The translations under genes were made by a program, and so were the position numbers. Under the pieces are notes generated by a model. The model ran no database searches, was not told the origin of the DNA, and was given only the letters and a program-made list of their open reading frames with translations. From a virus: DNA of 34,018 nucleotides. Positions 16,098 through 22,722 of this stretch are shown here, one piece after another. The stretch spans positions 1 to 34,018 of IMG/VR virus record IMGVR_UViG_3300031629_000034, one strand, 5' to 3'. Numbering within the stretch: the stretch's first letter is position 1; each line of letters starts with the position of its first letter.

Positions 16098-17924
16098 CTA
16101 GTGTGTGTCAGCCCAGTTGTTACCAACCTTGTATTCACCATCAATCGGGATGCGAAAATTGAAATGCTTACCTGCTTCTTGATAGGCTTCAACCTGCATC
16201 TTGCCCACCTCATCTGCTATCTCTTCTTCACAGTCCCACTGGTGCTCATCATGATTCCAGAGTACCTGCTGTGCACGGTGGCTCCAACCTTTTGCTTCTA
16301 TCTTATCGCGCATGATAACCATAGACTTCTTGGCTAACACTGCACCTGCAGATTGCAGTAGGGTATTCAATGCAGCATGAGCATTACGGATAGGTATGCG
16401 CCGTTTATCTAAGCCAACCAAGTAACCATTCTGCAGTGACTTAGCCTTAACTGCTTCGATTAACTTCTTCAGTGCGGGTAGTCCATTCAAGAATTTCTTC
16501 TTCAACCTCCCACCTTCCTTAGCATCCTTACCTACTATGCTACCTATCTTCTCATTACCTGCACCGTAGATGAAAGCATAGAAGAATGTCTTGGCATTAT
16601 CACGAGTAGCTAAACCAGCAGCTTGCTGATTAGTTGTGTGAATGTCACCATCCAATACAACTTTACAATACTCGCCTTCATCCCAGCGTGCCATGAAGTG
16701 GGCTAAGCACCTACCCTCTACACCTGACTGATCAGCACCAACTAACTTACGACCACCAGTAGCTGTGAATAATGAGCGACACTCAGTTCCGTAGGCTGAG
16801 TACACTGCTGGTACTTGTCCCAAGTTAGGCTTCGAGTGTGTGGCTCTACCTGTCACTGCACCATTGGTAATTACTGAACCATGCATACGACCATTGGTAA
16901 CGTGGCGCAGCCATGCCTGTGGTGCATTAGCTACTGCAGCTAATCGCTTGTTGATTACCAAGTACTCACGCAGTAACTCTACTTCAGGATAGTCAAGGTC
17001 CTTCAGGATCACTTCATCCATCTTAGGTTTACCATCATCACCAATAATTTTTGGTACCCAATTGTACTTAGCCTTGAGCCAGTAGACAATATGGTTACGG
17101 TTAGATGCACTGAACTGGGTGTGTGTGACTGCTGTAATCCTAGCATCAGCCATGTACCCCATAGTTTTGTTATCCCGCTTAGGTGCCCATACCCTGCTAG
17201 GTATATAGAGATCGGTGAACGCTAGGTTTAACTCAGAGACTAACTCCAGCTTACGCTTAGTTAAGTCCGATGCTAGTTGTACTGCTGCATCCGTATTGAA
17301 TGCTACACCATACCGTTCTTGTGCTGAGATAATAAATCTTACATCATGCTCTAGGTCCAGTGCTTCTTGGGAGTAGTTCTTACCCAGCAACATCTTGTAT
17401 AGTACACGTGTAACCTCAGTATCCTGAACACAGTAGTCAACCATATCCTTATTCAATGTATCCCACTTGGTTGCCCTGCGTTCCTTCTCATCCACAATAT
17501 TAGTATCACCAGTGTACTCACCCTTGTGACAACGTAGCCTGTGACCCCACGCCTCTAGTGAATGTCGGTTAGACAAACGCTTAGGGAAATCTTGTTTGAT
17601 TACTAGCTTACTATCTGCATCCCAACGATCAGGGAAGATCAGACGTGATGCTACTAGTGTGTCAAAGCACCTGTGTTCTGGTAGTGTGAACTGTGGGTAG
17701 ATCTTAGTGAGAGCAGGTAGATCAAAGCCTATTAAGTTATGGCCCACGAACAGCGTACCTACCTTCTCACCCTCAGTCATCAAGAACTCTATGCCTGTCA
17801 GTACTTCACCTGCTTCATATGTTTTAAACTCACCACCATCCGCATCACGTACTACCATGCAGTGAATCGTGGTAAGGTCCTTCAGTAAACCATTTGTTTC
17901 TGTATCTATTATATATGTTGTCAT
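16098..17924 (-). CDS. DNA polymerase (family A, T7 gp5-like), 608 aa
   Basis: Proofreading exonuclease: 'YIIDTETNGL' (D7, E9), 'GHNLIGFD' (D68) and 'DYCVQDTE' (D168). Polymerase: motif A 'GADQSGVEGRCLAHF' (D398), motif B 'RDNAKTFFYAFIYGAG' (K445, Y449, equal to T7 K522 and Y526), motif C 'WNHDEHQ' (D559, E560). It is about 96 residues shorter than T7 gp5 (704 aa). Exo D168 to palm D398 is 230 residues, against about 301 in T7, so ~71 residues are missing where T7 has its 76-residue thioredoxin-binding insert. It probably does not use thioredoxin that way. The Tyr at the Y526 position is common in lytic phages. Good ribosome site GGGAG before ATG 17924. Confidence 0.97.
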   Translation of the reverse strand: MTTYIIDTETNGLLKDLTTIHCMVVRDADGGEFKTYEAGEVLTGIEFLMTEGEKVGTLFVGHNLIGFDLPALTKIYPQFTLPEHRCFDTLVASRLIFPDRWDADSKLVIKQDFPKRLSNRHSLEAWGHRLRCHKGEYTGDTNIVDEKERRATKWDTLNKDMVDYCVQDTEVTRVLYKMLLGKNYSQEALDLEHDVRFIISAQERYGVAFNTDAAVQLASDLTKRKLELVSELNLAFTDLYIPSRVWAPKRDNKTMGYMADARITAVTHTQFSASNRNHIVYWLKAKYNWVPKIIGDDGKPKMDEVILKDLDYPEVELLREYLVINKRLAAVANAPQAWLRHVTNGRMHGSVITNGAVTGRATHSKPNLGQVPAVYSAYGTECRSLFTATGGRKLVGADQSGVEGRCLAHFMARWDEGEYCKVVLDGDIHTTNQQAAGLATRDNAKTFFYAFIYGAGNEKIGSIVGKDAKEGGRLKKKFLNGLPALKKLIEAVKAKSLQNGYLVGLDKRRIPIRNAHAALNTLLQSAGAVLAKKSMVIMRDKIEAKGWSHRAQQVLWNHDEHQWDCEEEIADEVGKMQVEAYQEAGKHFNFRIPIDGEYKVGNNWADTH

Positions 17925-17959
17925 GCTATCTCCCTATCGAGTATATGCTATTCAATTAA

Positions 17960-18358
17960 TTACAGTGCCAGCATCTTCTTAGCTAATGCTACGTTACAAA
18001 TCTTCTGTGACATCACTAGTAATTCTTGATCTGACCACGTAGACTTCGCGCAGTTGTAAGCCCATGTAACTACCTGTGTGTTATCAAATGTATAACCACG
18101 ATCAGGTACAACTCTGTCTAAGCTGGGAGCATTAGGTTCATTCACACCCTTAACTTTTGGCTCACCTGTATAGAAGCTGACTAGTGTGCGCGGGCATGTA
18201 CCCTCACGTAGTGCATCCGCAACCCAAGCTTTAGTGATGGTGAATGATAAGCCTCTAAGCTTAGCTCTACGCCGAGCATCTAGCCACAGTTTATTAGCCC
18301 TTCCTTCTACTGTTTGAATGTAAGTTCTCCTGTACTCTGCTCTCTCTTCTTTATTCAT
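17960..18358 (-). CDS. HNH-type endonuclease-like protein (132 aa)
   Basis: The segment 'APSLDRVVPDRGYTFDNTQV' followed by 'VVTWAYNCAKSTWSDQELL' is the signature of the 'SLDRI...GY..DNV...N.AK' group of HNH nucleases common in phages. 'GTCPRTLVSFYTG' corresponds to the upstream part of the fold. Its ATG overlaps the primase-helicase stop (TAATG), and it lies between primase-helicase and DNA polymerase, a common place for mobile HNH genes in T7-like phages. It could be a homing endonuclease or a domesticated nuclease. I do not see the canonical double-Cys zinc pairs. Confidence 0.75.
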   Translation of the reverse strand: MNKEERAEYRRTYIQTVEGRANKLWLDARRRAKLRGLSFTITKAWVADALREGTCPRTLVSFYTGEPKVKGVNEPNAPSLDRVVPDRGYTFDNTQVVTWAYNCAKSTWSDQELLVMSQKICNVALAKKMLAL

Positions 18359-20007
18359 TAGAACTCTCCAGTAAATTCATCGGTATCACTAGCAAACGGA
18401 TCATCTAACTTCTCGACCAGCTTACCTGTGTCTGCTTCATAGTCTAAGTATATGCATGTACCAACAGACCTACCCGTGTACCTATCTTTAAGTATACGGA
18501 TGGTTGATACATTACGCTTAGTCTCATCCTTGTGCTGCTGGTTGCGCTCTATCCCTATAACAAAATTTGCCCACTGACCTATAGCTCTTGACCCAAAGAA
18601 ATTACTGATGGTAACTCTACCACCTTCTTCATGACTAGTACCTGTAGGTGTATTGAGGTGAGAGATAAGGAACATGCTTATGTTAAGTTCACGTGCAAGG
18701 CTGGCTAGATCAGTCATGATGTATGCCAATTGCTTACGCTCGTCAACGTCTACCGTTCCAGAAACCATTGCAGTTATGTGATCAATGAACACGTACTTAC
18801 ATTCAAGTGATACAGCCATGAACCTGATGCGCTGCTTGATCACATCGTAGTCAGTACTTCCAAAGTGATCATACAAATGATAGCGATTAGATGTCTCCAT
18901 CCCCTTAACTGTATCAATAAGTTCTTCATCAGTCCAGCTATCAGATGGTACATGGAATAACTTATCTTTAATCTTACCAGCTAAGCACCTGACTGTATGC
19001 TCTGGAGACTCTTCAAGAAACAAACCACCTACATTCTTCTTATGCTTCTCGGCTATATGCACCATCGTCTGCTTCCAAATCTCTGTCTTACCCATACCTG
19101 TACCAGCACCTAAAACATACAGTTCACCTGACCTGATACCAAACGTAGCATCAGTCAACCCCCGCCAAGGCCATGATAGTCCTACTTCCAGTGGCTTAAT
19201 CAGTCGCTCCATCAGATCACTAACACCCACGATGCCGTCAGGTTTGTAAGTCTTAGCCCGCCACAGACAGTTGATCAACTCAGCACCACGCCCAGCCTGT
19301 AACATTTCGTTAGCATCCTTCAGTGGTAGTGTGGCAACAGCACACTTCATAGGTGAGAGTAGTGGGGTGACTGCTTCAACTGCAGCACGACCAGCATCAT
19401 CCTCATCAAAGCATAAGATAACTGTATCGAATGACTCTACGAATTCCAAGTTATTCTTAATAGCTTTGGCTGCAGACGTGGAACCCAGTGGTAGTGATAC
19501 CACGGGCCACTTGTTCTCTTGTATCATGCTAACACTTAGACAATCTATCTCACCTTCAGTGATAACCAAACGCTTACCACCCTCACCCCATAGGTGCTGC
19601 CCGAATAGTTCAGTACCTTTCATAGTACCAGTGGCAGTGAACTTCTTGTTGGCACCACGTATCTTCTGTCCTATCTGCTTACCCTTAATATAGTAGGGTG
19701 CAATTTGTACGTGATGCCCATGATGTTCGCCCACTTTATAGCCAAACTTCTTACAAGTTTCAAGATCAATACCGCGAGCTTTAAGTGGGGCGTACTCACC
19801 AGCTACTAGTCCCGTGATGGCGGGTAGAAGTGCCGTCTTCTTTGTGAGGTCCGTACCCTTATCGGCTTTGGTGAGTCTACAACTGAAGCAATGAGTATGC
19901 CCGTCACTATATACGCTAAGCGCATCGCTACTACCACAGTCTTCACAGTTCTTGTGAAAAACGAAAGTGGATTCGTTGGCATTCCTTGAGTATGTTTCAT
20001 GAGCCAT
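18358..20007 (-). CDS. Primase-helicase (T7 gp4-like), 549 aa
   Basis: The N-terminal zinc ribbon C21/C24/C40/C43 has the same spacing as T7 gp4. The TOPRIM primase core shows 'VITEGEID' (E151) and 'CFDEDDAG' (D201-D204). A linker is followed by the hexameric helicase domain: Walker A 'GAGTGMGKT' (K307), Walker B 'YVFIDHITA', and 'ILKDRYTGRSVG' near the C-terminus. The acidic tail ends 'DTDEFTGEF' with a terminal Phe, like the T7 gp4 tail that binds the polymerase. Length close to T7 gp4A (566 aa). It unwinds DNA at the fork and makes RNA primers for the polymerase encoded downstream. Confidence 0.97.
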   Translation of the reverse strand: MAHETYSRNANESTFVFHKNCEDCGSSDALSVYSDGHTHCFSCRLTKADKGTDLTKKTALLPAITGLVAGEYAPLKARGIDLETCKKFGYKVGEHHGHHVQIAPYYIKGKQIGQKIRGANKKFTATGTMKGTELFGQHLWGEGGKRLVITEGEIDCLSVSMIQENKWPVVSLPLGSTSAAKAIKNNLEFVESFDTVILCFDEDDAGRAAVEAVTPLLSPMKCAVATLPLKDANEMLQAGRGAELINCLWRAKTYKPDGIVGVSDLMERLIKPLEVGLSWPWRGLTDATFGIRSGELYVLGAGTGMGKTEIWKQTMVHIAEKHKKNVGGLFLEESPEHTVRCLAGKIKDKLFHVPSDSWTDEELIDTVKGMETSNRYHLYDHFGSTDYDVIKQRIRFMAVSLECKYVFIDHITAMVSGTVDVDERKQLAYIMTDLASLARELNISMFLISHLNTPTGTSHEEGGRVTISNFFGSRAIGQWANFVIGIERNQQHKDETKRNVSTIRILKDRYTGRSVGTCIYLDYEADTGKLVEKLDDPFASDTDEFTGEF

Positions 20008-20152
20008 TTCTCCCCCTACTATTTTTAGACACCTTCACACGCTCCCTGTGCATCTGACGTTGAAGACCTTGTATGATTTTACTACCTACTTCCGTGTTGC
20101 ATTTGCTTACCTGCAGTTTCCTGAAGGCATCTAAGATAATAGTATTTTTCAT
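19997..20152 (-). CDS. Small basic protein between amidase and primase (51 aa)
   Basis: ATG 20152 lies 2 nt after the amidase stop, with an AAAGGA ribosome site, and reads MKNTIILDAFRKLQVSKCNT then a Lys/Arg-rich C-terminus ending 'SKNSRGRNGS'. Its last 11 nt overlap the primase-helicase start. It fills the only sizeable gap in this block, is strongly basic and has no membrane segment. No family is recognised; nucleic-acid binding is plausible from charge alone. Confidence 0.5.
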   Translation of the reverse strand: MKNTIILDAFRKLQVSKCNTEVGSKIIQGLQRQMHRERVKVSKNSRGRNGS

Positions 20153-20154
20153 GT

Positions 20155-20619
20155 CTATCCTTTAAAGTTTAAGTGGGCCAACCCTTCCCGCATTAAGAAT
20201 TCGTGCACTGAGAAGTGAGGGCAGTCAGTTGTTTCATCTAAGCGACTGTGGCCTACAACAGATATATTACTGAAGCTTGCTTGCATATTACTTAGTAACC
20301 ACGCAAGGTTCTTGAACTGTGCATCAGTGTAATTGTCTTCGCCTTTGCCCCCCTTACCCTTGGCTCTACCACCTATCATACATATGCCCAGTGCTTCACT
20401 ATCATAATCATCTAAGTGAGCACCTGCATTATTCATCGGCCTACCATACTCGATGATGCCATCACGATTGATGACAGCATGATACCCAATAGATAGTTTG
20501 AATTGACTACGGTGTATCCTATCCATCTCCTTCAATCCTATGAACTCATTGGCTTTGGTGAAGCTGCTATGTATAACAATGTACTTCCAAGCCCAAGGTT
20601 CAATATGTTTCATTGCCAT
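20155..20619 (-). CDS. N-acetylmuramoyl-L-alanine amidase (T7 lysozyme, gp3.5-like)
   Basis: 154 aa, T7 lysozyme fold. H17 ('VIHSSFT'), Y46 ('GYHAVINRDG'), H124 ('VVGHSR') and C133 ('DCPHF') match T7 His17, Tyr46, His122 and Cys130. The three zinc ligands and the catalytic Tyr are therefore present. The T7 catalytic Lys128, two residues before the Cys, is replaced by Thr131, and two residues are inserted in that loop. In T7 the protein cuts the peptidoglycan amide bond and also binds and inhibits the phage RNA polymerase, timing the switch to late genes. It lies between endonuclease I and primase, as in T7. Confidence 0.94.
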   Translation of the reverse strand: MAMKHIEPWAWKYIVIHSSFTKANEFIGLKEMDRIHRSQFKLSIGYHAVINRDGIIEYGRPMNNAGAHLDDYDSEALGICMIGGRAKGKGGKGEDNYTDAQFKNLAWLLSNMQASFSNISVVGHSRLDETTDCPHFSVHEFLMREGLAHLNFKG

Positions 20620-20620
20620 A

Positions 20621-21019
20621 TTACTTCCTTCGCAGCCATGCTATTGGTATCAGTCGGTCAGCAAACTCAAAGCCAAACTTAGTACACCATGAGGCATAGG
20701 TAGTCTTGCTACCCTTACTTAGTTTAGCCTTACTGCTGCTGAATACGAACCTGATGTCCAACTCTGGGTGCTGCTGTTGTATTAATAAATGTTTCTTACG
20801 ATCAGCTAACATGAACCTGCCCTTAGTCTCAATGATGATACCGTTGGGTAGCTCAAAGTCAGGGGTATACTTATGTGTAGTCTCAGGCCTGAAGTAACTT
20901 ATCTTCATCTCCTCATACTTCACTGGTACCCCTGCTTCTATCAGCTGATTAGAAACCTTGTCCTCTAGTCCACTCCTAAAACCGTGAAGTAAATCAGTGG
21001 CTCTATCCTTACGTTTCAT
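20621..21019 (-). CDS. Endonuclease I, Holliday-junction resolvase (T7 gp3-like), 132 aa
   Basis: The active-site residues of T7 endonuclease I are all present, one position earlier: E19 ('RSGLEDKV'), D54 ('YTPDFELPNG'), E64 and K66 ('IIETKGRF'). In T7 these are E20, D55, E65 and K67. Length is near that of T7 gp3 (149 aa). The enzyme resolves branched DNA before packaging and helps degrade host DNA. The ATG at 21019 overlaps the SSB stop, and the gene is followed after 1 nt by the amidase, the T7 order 2.5-3-3.5. Confidence 0.94.
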   Translation of the reverse strand: MKRKDRATDLLHGFRSGLEDKVSNQLIEAGVPVKYEEMKISYFRPETTHKYTPDFELPNGIIIETKGRFMLADRKKHLLIQQQHPELDIRFVFSSSKAKLSKGSKTTYASWCTKFGFEFADRLIPIAWLRRK

Positions 21020-21711
21020 TAGAACTCAGTAGGCTCATCAAGTATAGACTCTACTTCAGCTGATGGTTTGACTTCAGGCACTACACCATCACTCTCATAG
21101 CCACCTTCTTCACCCCCAAAACCAAAGGTAGAACCTGCTCCACCACTACCTTGTACTAACTCTATCACCTGTACTGCATTCATTCGTAGTGATACACCTA
21201 GTCCTATTGATGGTGTGAAGAATGGGTTGAACTCACCTGCTACCTTGACTACACTGCCACCCCAAATAGGAGTACCGTATGGTATAACCTTTGGTGGTTT
21301 GCTTGCATCAAATAGTTTAGGGTACAGTAAGATAGTCTCCTGCTTAGCGCGAGTAACAATCTTATGACTCATCTTAATATTGAATTCAAACTCGCCAGTC
21401 TCATTACCCTCATCATCAACAACAGCTTTGCTTGGTAGTCCTGCACGCTTGATGTTCTTAGCTGCAGCAATTGACTTACCTTTCGTAGCTGGGTTAGTGT
21501 CAGATGTTAGACGTTCAACTGTCTCTGCTTCAAATGCATCAGCAACAGCCTGTAGCTTGAGGTTAAATACTTCTGAGTCTTCAGCACTCAGTCTCACCTT
21601 GCATGAGAACTCACCGTTTGCTTTGTACTTTGTATCTGGCTCCGACAACCTCGGATAAACTGCTACCCCTTTCGGTGTTACAAATTTTTCTAGTTTTTTA
21701 TATGCCATCAT
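21019..21711 (-). CDS. Single-stranded DNA-binding protein (T7 gp2.5-like), 230 aa
   Basis: 230 aa (T7 gp2.5: 232 aa). The OB-fold start 'YKKLEKFVTPKGVAVYPRLS' followed by 'EPDTKYKANGEFSCKVRL' is the usual family pattern. 'FFTPSIGLGVSLRMNAVQVI' lies in the later core. The C-terminus is acidic and ends in an aromatic residue ('SILDEPTEF'), as in T7 gp2.5, where this tail contacts polymerase and primase-helicase. ATG 21711 has a GGAG ribosome site; it could also start at the second Met. Confidence 0.93.
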   Translation of the reverse strand: MMAYKKLEKFVTPKGVAVYPRLSEPDTKYKANGEFSCKVRLSAEDSEVFNLKLQAVADAFEAETVERLTSDTNPATKGKSIAAAKNIKRAGLPSKAVVDDEGNETGEFEFNIKMSHKIVTRAKQETILLYPKLFDASKPPKVIPYGTPIWGGSVVKVAGEFNPFFTPSIGLGVSLRMNAVQVIELVQGSGGAGSTFGFGGEEGGYESDGVVPEVKPSAEVESILDEPTEF

Positions 21712-21871
21712 TTACTCCTTGTTTTGTTTCAGTTAGATACTGCTCATGTGCTTCATTAACTATGATGCCTTGCAGAGCTAACTGTTCATGTAAATCTAAG
21801 GGTAGCTCAGCCCCTATTCTCCAGTAGGCACGTGCTTGGTCCATGAAACTTGCATTGAAATCATCCGTCAT
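21698..21871 (-). CDS. Hypothetical protein upstream of SSB (57 aa)
   Basis: MTDDFNASFMDQARAYWRIG from ATG 21871, chosen because GGAGAAG sits at the right distance. An in-frame ATG at 21892 would add MTYMEKS but has no clear ribosome site. The protein is small, soluble-looking and Ala/Leu/Glu rich, with a segment 'ELPLDLHEQLALQGIIVNEA'. Its last 14 nt overlap the SSB start. No family recognised; coupling to SSB suggests a replication-phase role. Confidence 0.6.
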   Translation of the reverse strand: MTDDFNASFMDQARAYWRIGAELPLDLHEQLALQGIIVNEAHEQYLTETKQGVNDGI

Positions 21872-21953
21872 GCTCTTCTCCATATATGTCATAGATTAAC
21901 CCCAATAATAGTACCCCGAATACTACTATGACTACTGTGACTACCGCATCCAT
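21861..21953 (-). CDS. Membrane microprotein (30 aa)
   Basis: ATG 21953 has a near-perfect ribosome site (AGGAGGT) and gives MDAVVTVVIVVFGVLLLGLI followed by a short acidic tail ending 'YGEEHDG'. It is essentially a single transmembrane segment. It begins 8 nt after the preceding gene and overlaps the start of the next by 11 nt. Function unknown. The strong ribosome site in a packed operon is the main support. Confidence 0.55.
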   Translation of the reverse strand: MDAVVTVVIVVFGVLLLGLIYDIYGEEHDG

Positions 21954-21961
21954 GCTACCTC

Positions 21962-22174
21962 CTAATAGTTGTGTGCTTTACGTTCTGCTTCTGCTCTATC
22001 GCGTTGGTACTCTGCCTCACGTTGTGCTGCTTCCGCTTCACGTTGTGATTCCTTGAGTTTCCTTTCTAGTTTGATCATCTCTTCATAATAGTAATCATCG
22101 TCACTGGCGAATGTATGCTCAGCAAATATGAAACACCCCATTACCGTGAGTACTACTGCTATGATCTTCTTCAT
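21962..22174 (-). CDS. Exported or inner-membrane coiled-coil protein (70 aa)
   Basis: MKKIIAVVLTVMGCFIFAEH then 'TFASDDDYYYEEM': a classical signal peptide with an A-x-A-like cut before SDDD, or an uncleaved signal anchor. Residues ~33-68 form a charged coiled coil with a repeating pattern ('REAEAAQREAEYQRDRAEAE'). A short N-terminal membrane segment plus periplasmic coiled coil is the plan of Rz-type inner-membrane spanins, and no other spanin is evident in the genome, but the position in the replication block is unusual for one. The spanin idea is therefore only a possibility. The start overlaps the previous stop (ATGA). Confidence 0.65.
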   Translation of the reverse strand: MKKIIAVVLTVMGCFIFAEHTFASDDDYYYEEMIKLERKLKESQREAEAAQREAEYQRDRAEAERKAHNY

Positions 22175-22434
22175 TTCTTTAGCTCCTCTTTGACATACAT
22201 TTGTAGAGCGCGGGCCTTACTATCCCATCGTACATCAGCATCAACATTAATCCTACTGCTATATTGCATCAGCTCGGAGACAGATAGTCCACTAGATTCA
22301 GACACCTCACGAAATAACAAAGCTATCCCTGCTACCTGCATCTCCGCTGGGAATGATTGCAGTGCACTGATGCCTTGATATGCTGCATCATACGCTCTTA
22401 TTGGGTGTGCTGAGTACAGCTTGTCGTTGTTCAT
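22171..22434 (-). CDS. Hypothetical protein (87 aa)
   Basis: MNNDKLYSAHPIRAYDAAYQ from ATG 22434 with a GAGGAAG ribosome site. Soluble, mostly helical in appearance, with 'GIALLFREVSESSGLSVSEL' and 'SRINVDADVRWDSKARALQM'. No family recognised. Its stop overlaps the start of the coiled-coil protein by 4 nt, and its start lies inside the 3' end of the four-Cys protein gene. It belongs to the chain of small genes between ribonucleotide reductase and SSB. Confidence 0.65.
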   Translation of the reverse strand: MNNDKLYSAHPIRAYDAAYQGISALQSFPAEMQVAGIALLFREVSESSGLSVSELMQYSSRINVDADVRWDSKARALQMYVKEELKK

Positions 22435-22549
22435 TCGCTTCCTCTTTTTGTTTTAATCCTTCCGTTTTAATCTCCTCAAGTGTACGACCACAACTAATGC
22501 ACTCATCTTTGTCATCATTCAAGAGACATTCGAGAATGCATTTAGTCAT
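22388..22549 (-). CDS. DUF1289-like four-cysteine microprotein (53 aa)
   Basis: ATG 22549 overlaps the stop of the upstream small gene (ATGA). The N-terminal half reads 'TKCILECLLNDDKDECISCG' then 'RTLEEIKTEG'. This C-x3-C-x8-C-x2-C pattern followed by 'GRT..EI' is the pattern of DUF1289 proteins (short, presumed metal-binding). The rest is a charged tail. It overlaps the next gene by 47 nt in another frame, but the conserved Cys pattern supports it as a coding gene. Function is unknown; zinc or iron binding is inferred. Confidence 0.55.
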   Translation of the reverse strand: MTKCILECLLNDDKDECISCGRTLEEIKTEGLKQKEEANEQRQAVLSTPNKSV

Positions 22550-22722
22550 GACCCTACCACCTTCGCCGACTGTGCTTTCCAGAGTAACTTCCTATCCCAC
22601 CCTTCAGCTTCCACCTCAGCTTTGCTTATCGCATCACTCAGGTAGTAAGCCTCAACGTGGACTACTGGATTCCAAGCACCATCAATGAACTTGATAGGCT
22701 CAAGTACTACTCTATATTTCAC
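22546..22722 (-). CDS. Small protein coupled to ribonucleotide reductase, GTG start (58 aa)
   Basis: GTG 22722 lies inside the last codons of the reductase gene (overlap 11 nt) and gives MKYRVVLEPIKFIDGAWNPV then 'HVEAYYLSDAISKAEVEAEG' and a basic end. The beta-then-helix pattern suggests a small folded domain. The ribosome site is weak (AGGT), so expression may depend on coupling. The following gene starts at ATGA. No family recognised. Confidence 0.5.
   Translation of the reverse strand: MKYRVVLEPIKFIDGAWNPVVHVEAYYLSDAISKAEVEAEGWDRKLLWKAQSAKVVGS

Noticed and set aside
21962-22174. Lipobox-like VMGC in the 70-aa exported protein, suggesting an outer-membrane lipoprotein (o-spanin)
   Set aside because: The Cys is only at residue 14, within the hydrophobic core rather than after it, and a normal signal-peptide cut site (TFA/SDD) is present.
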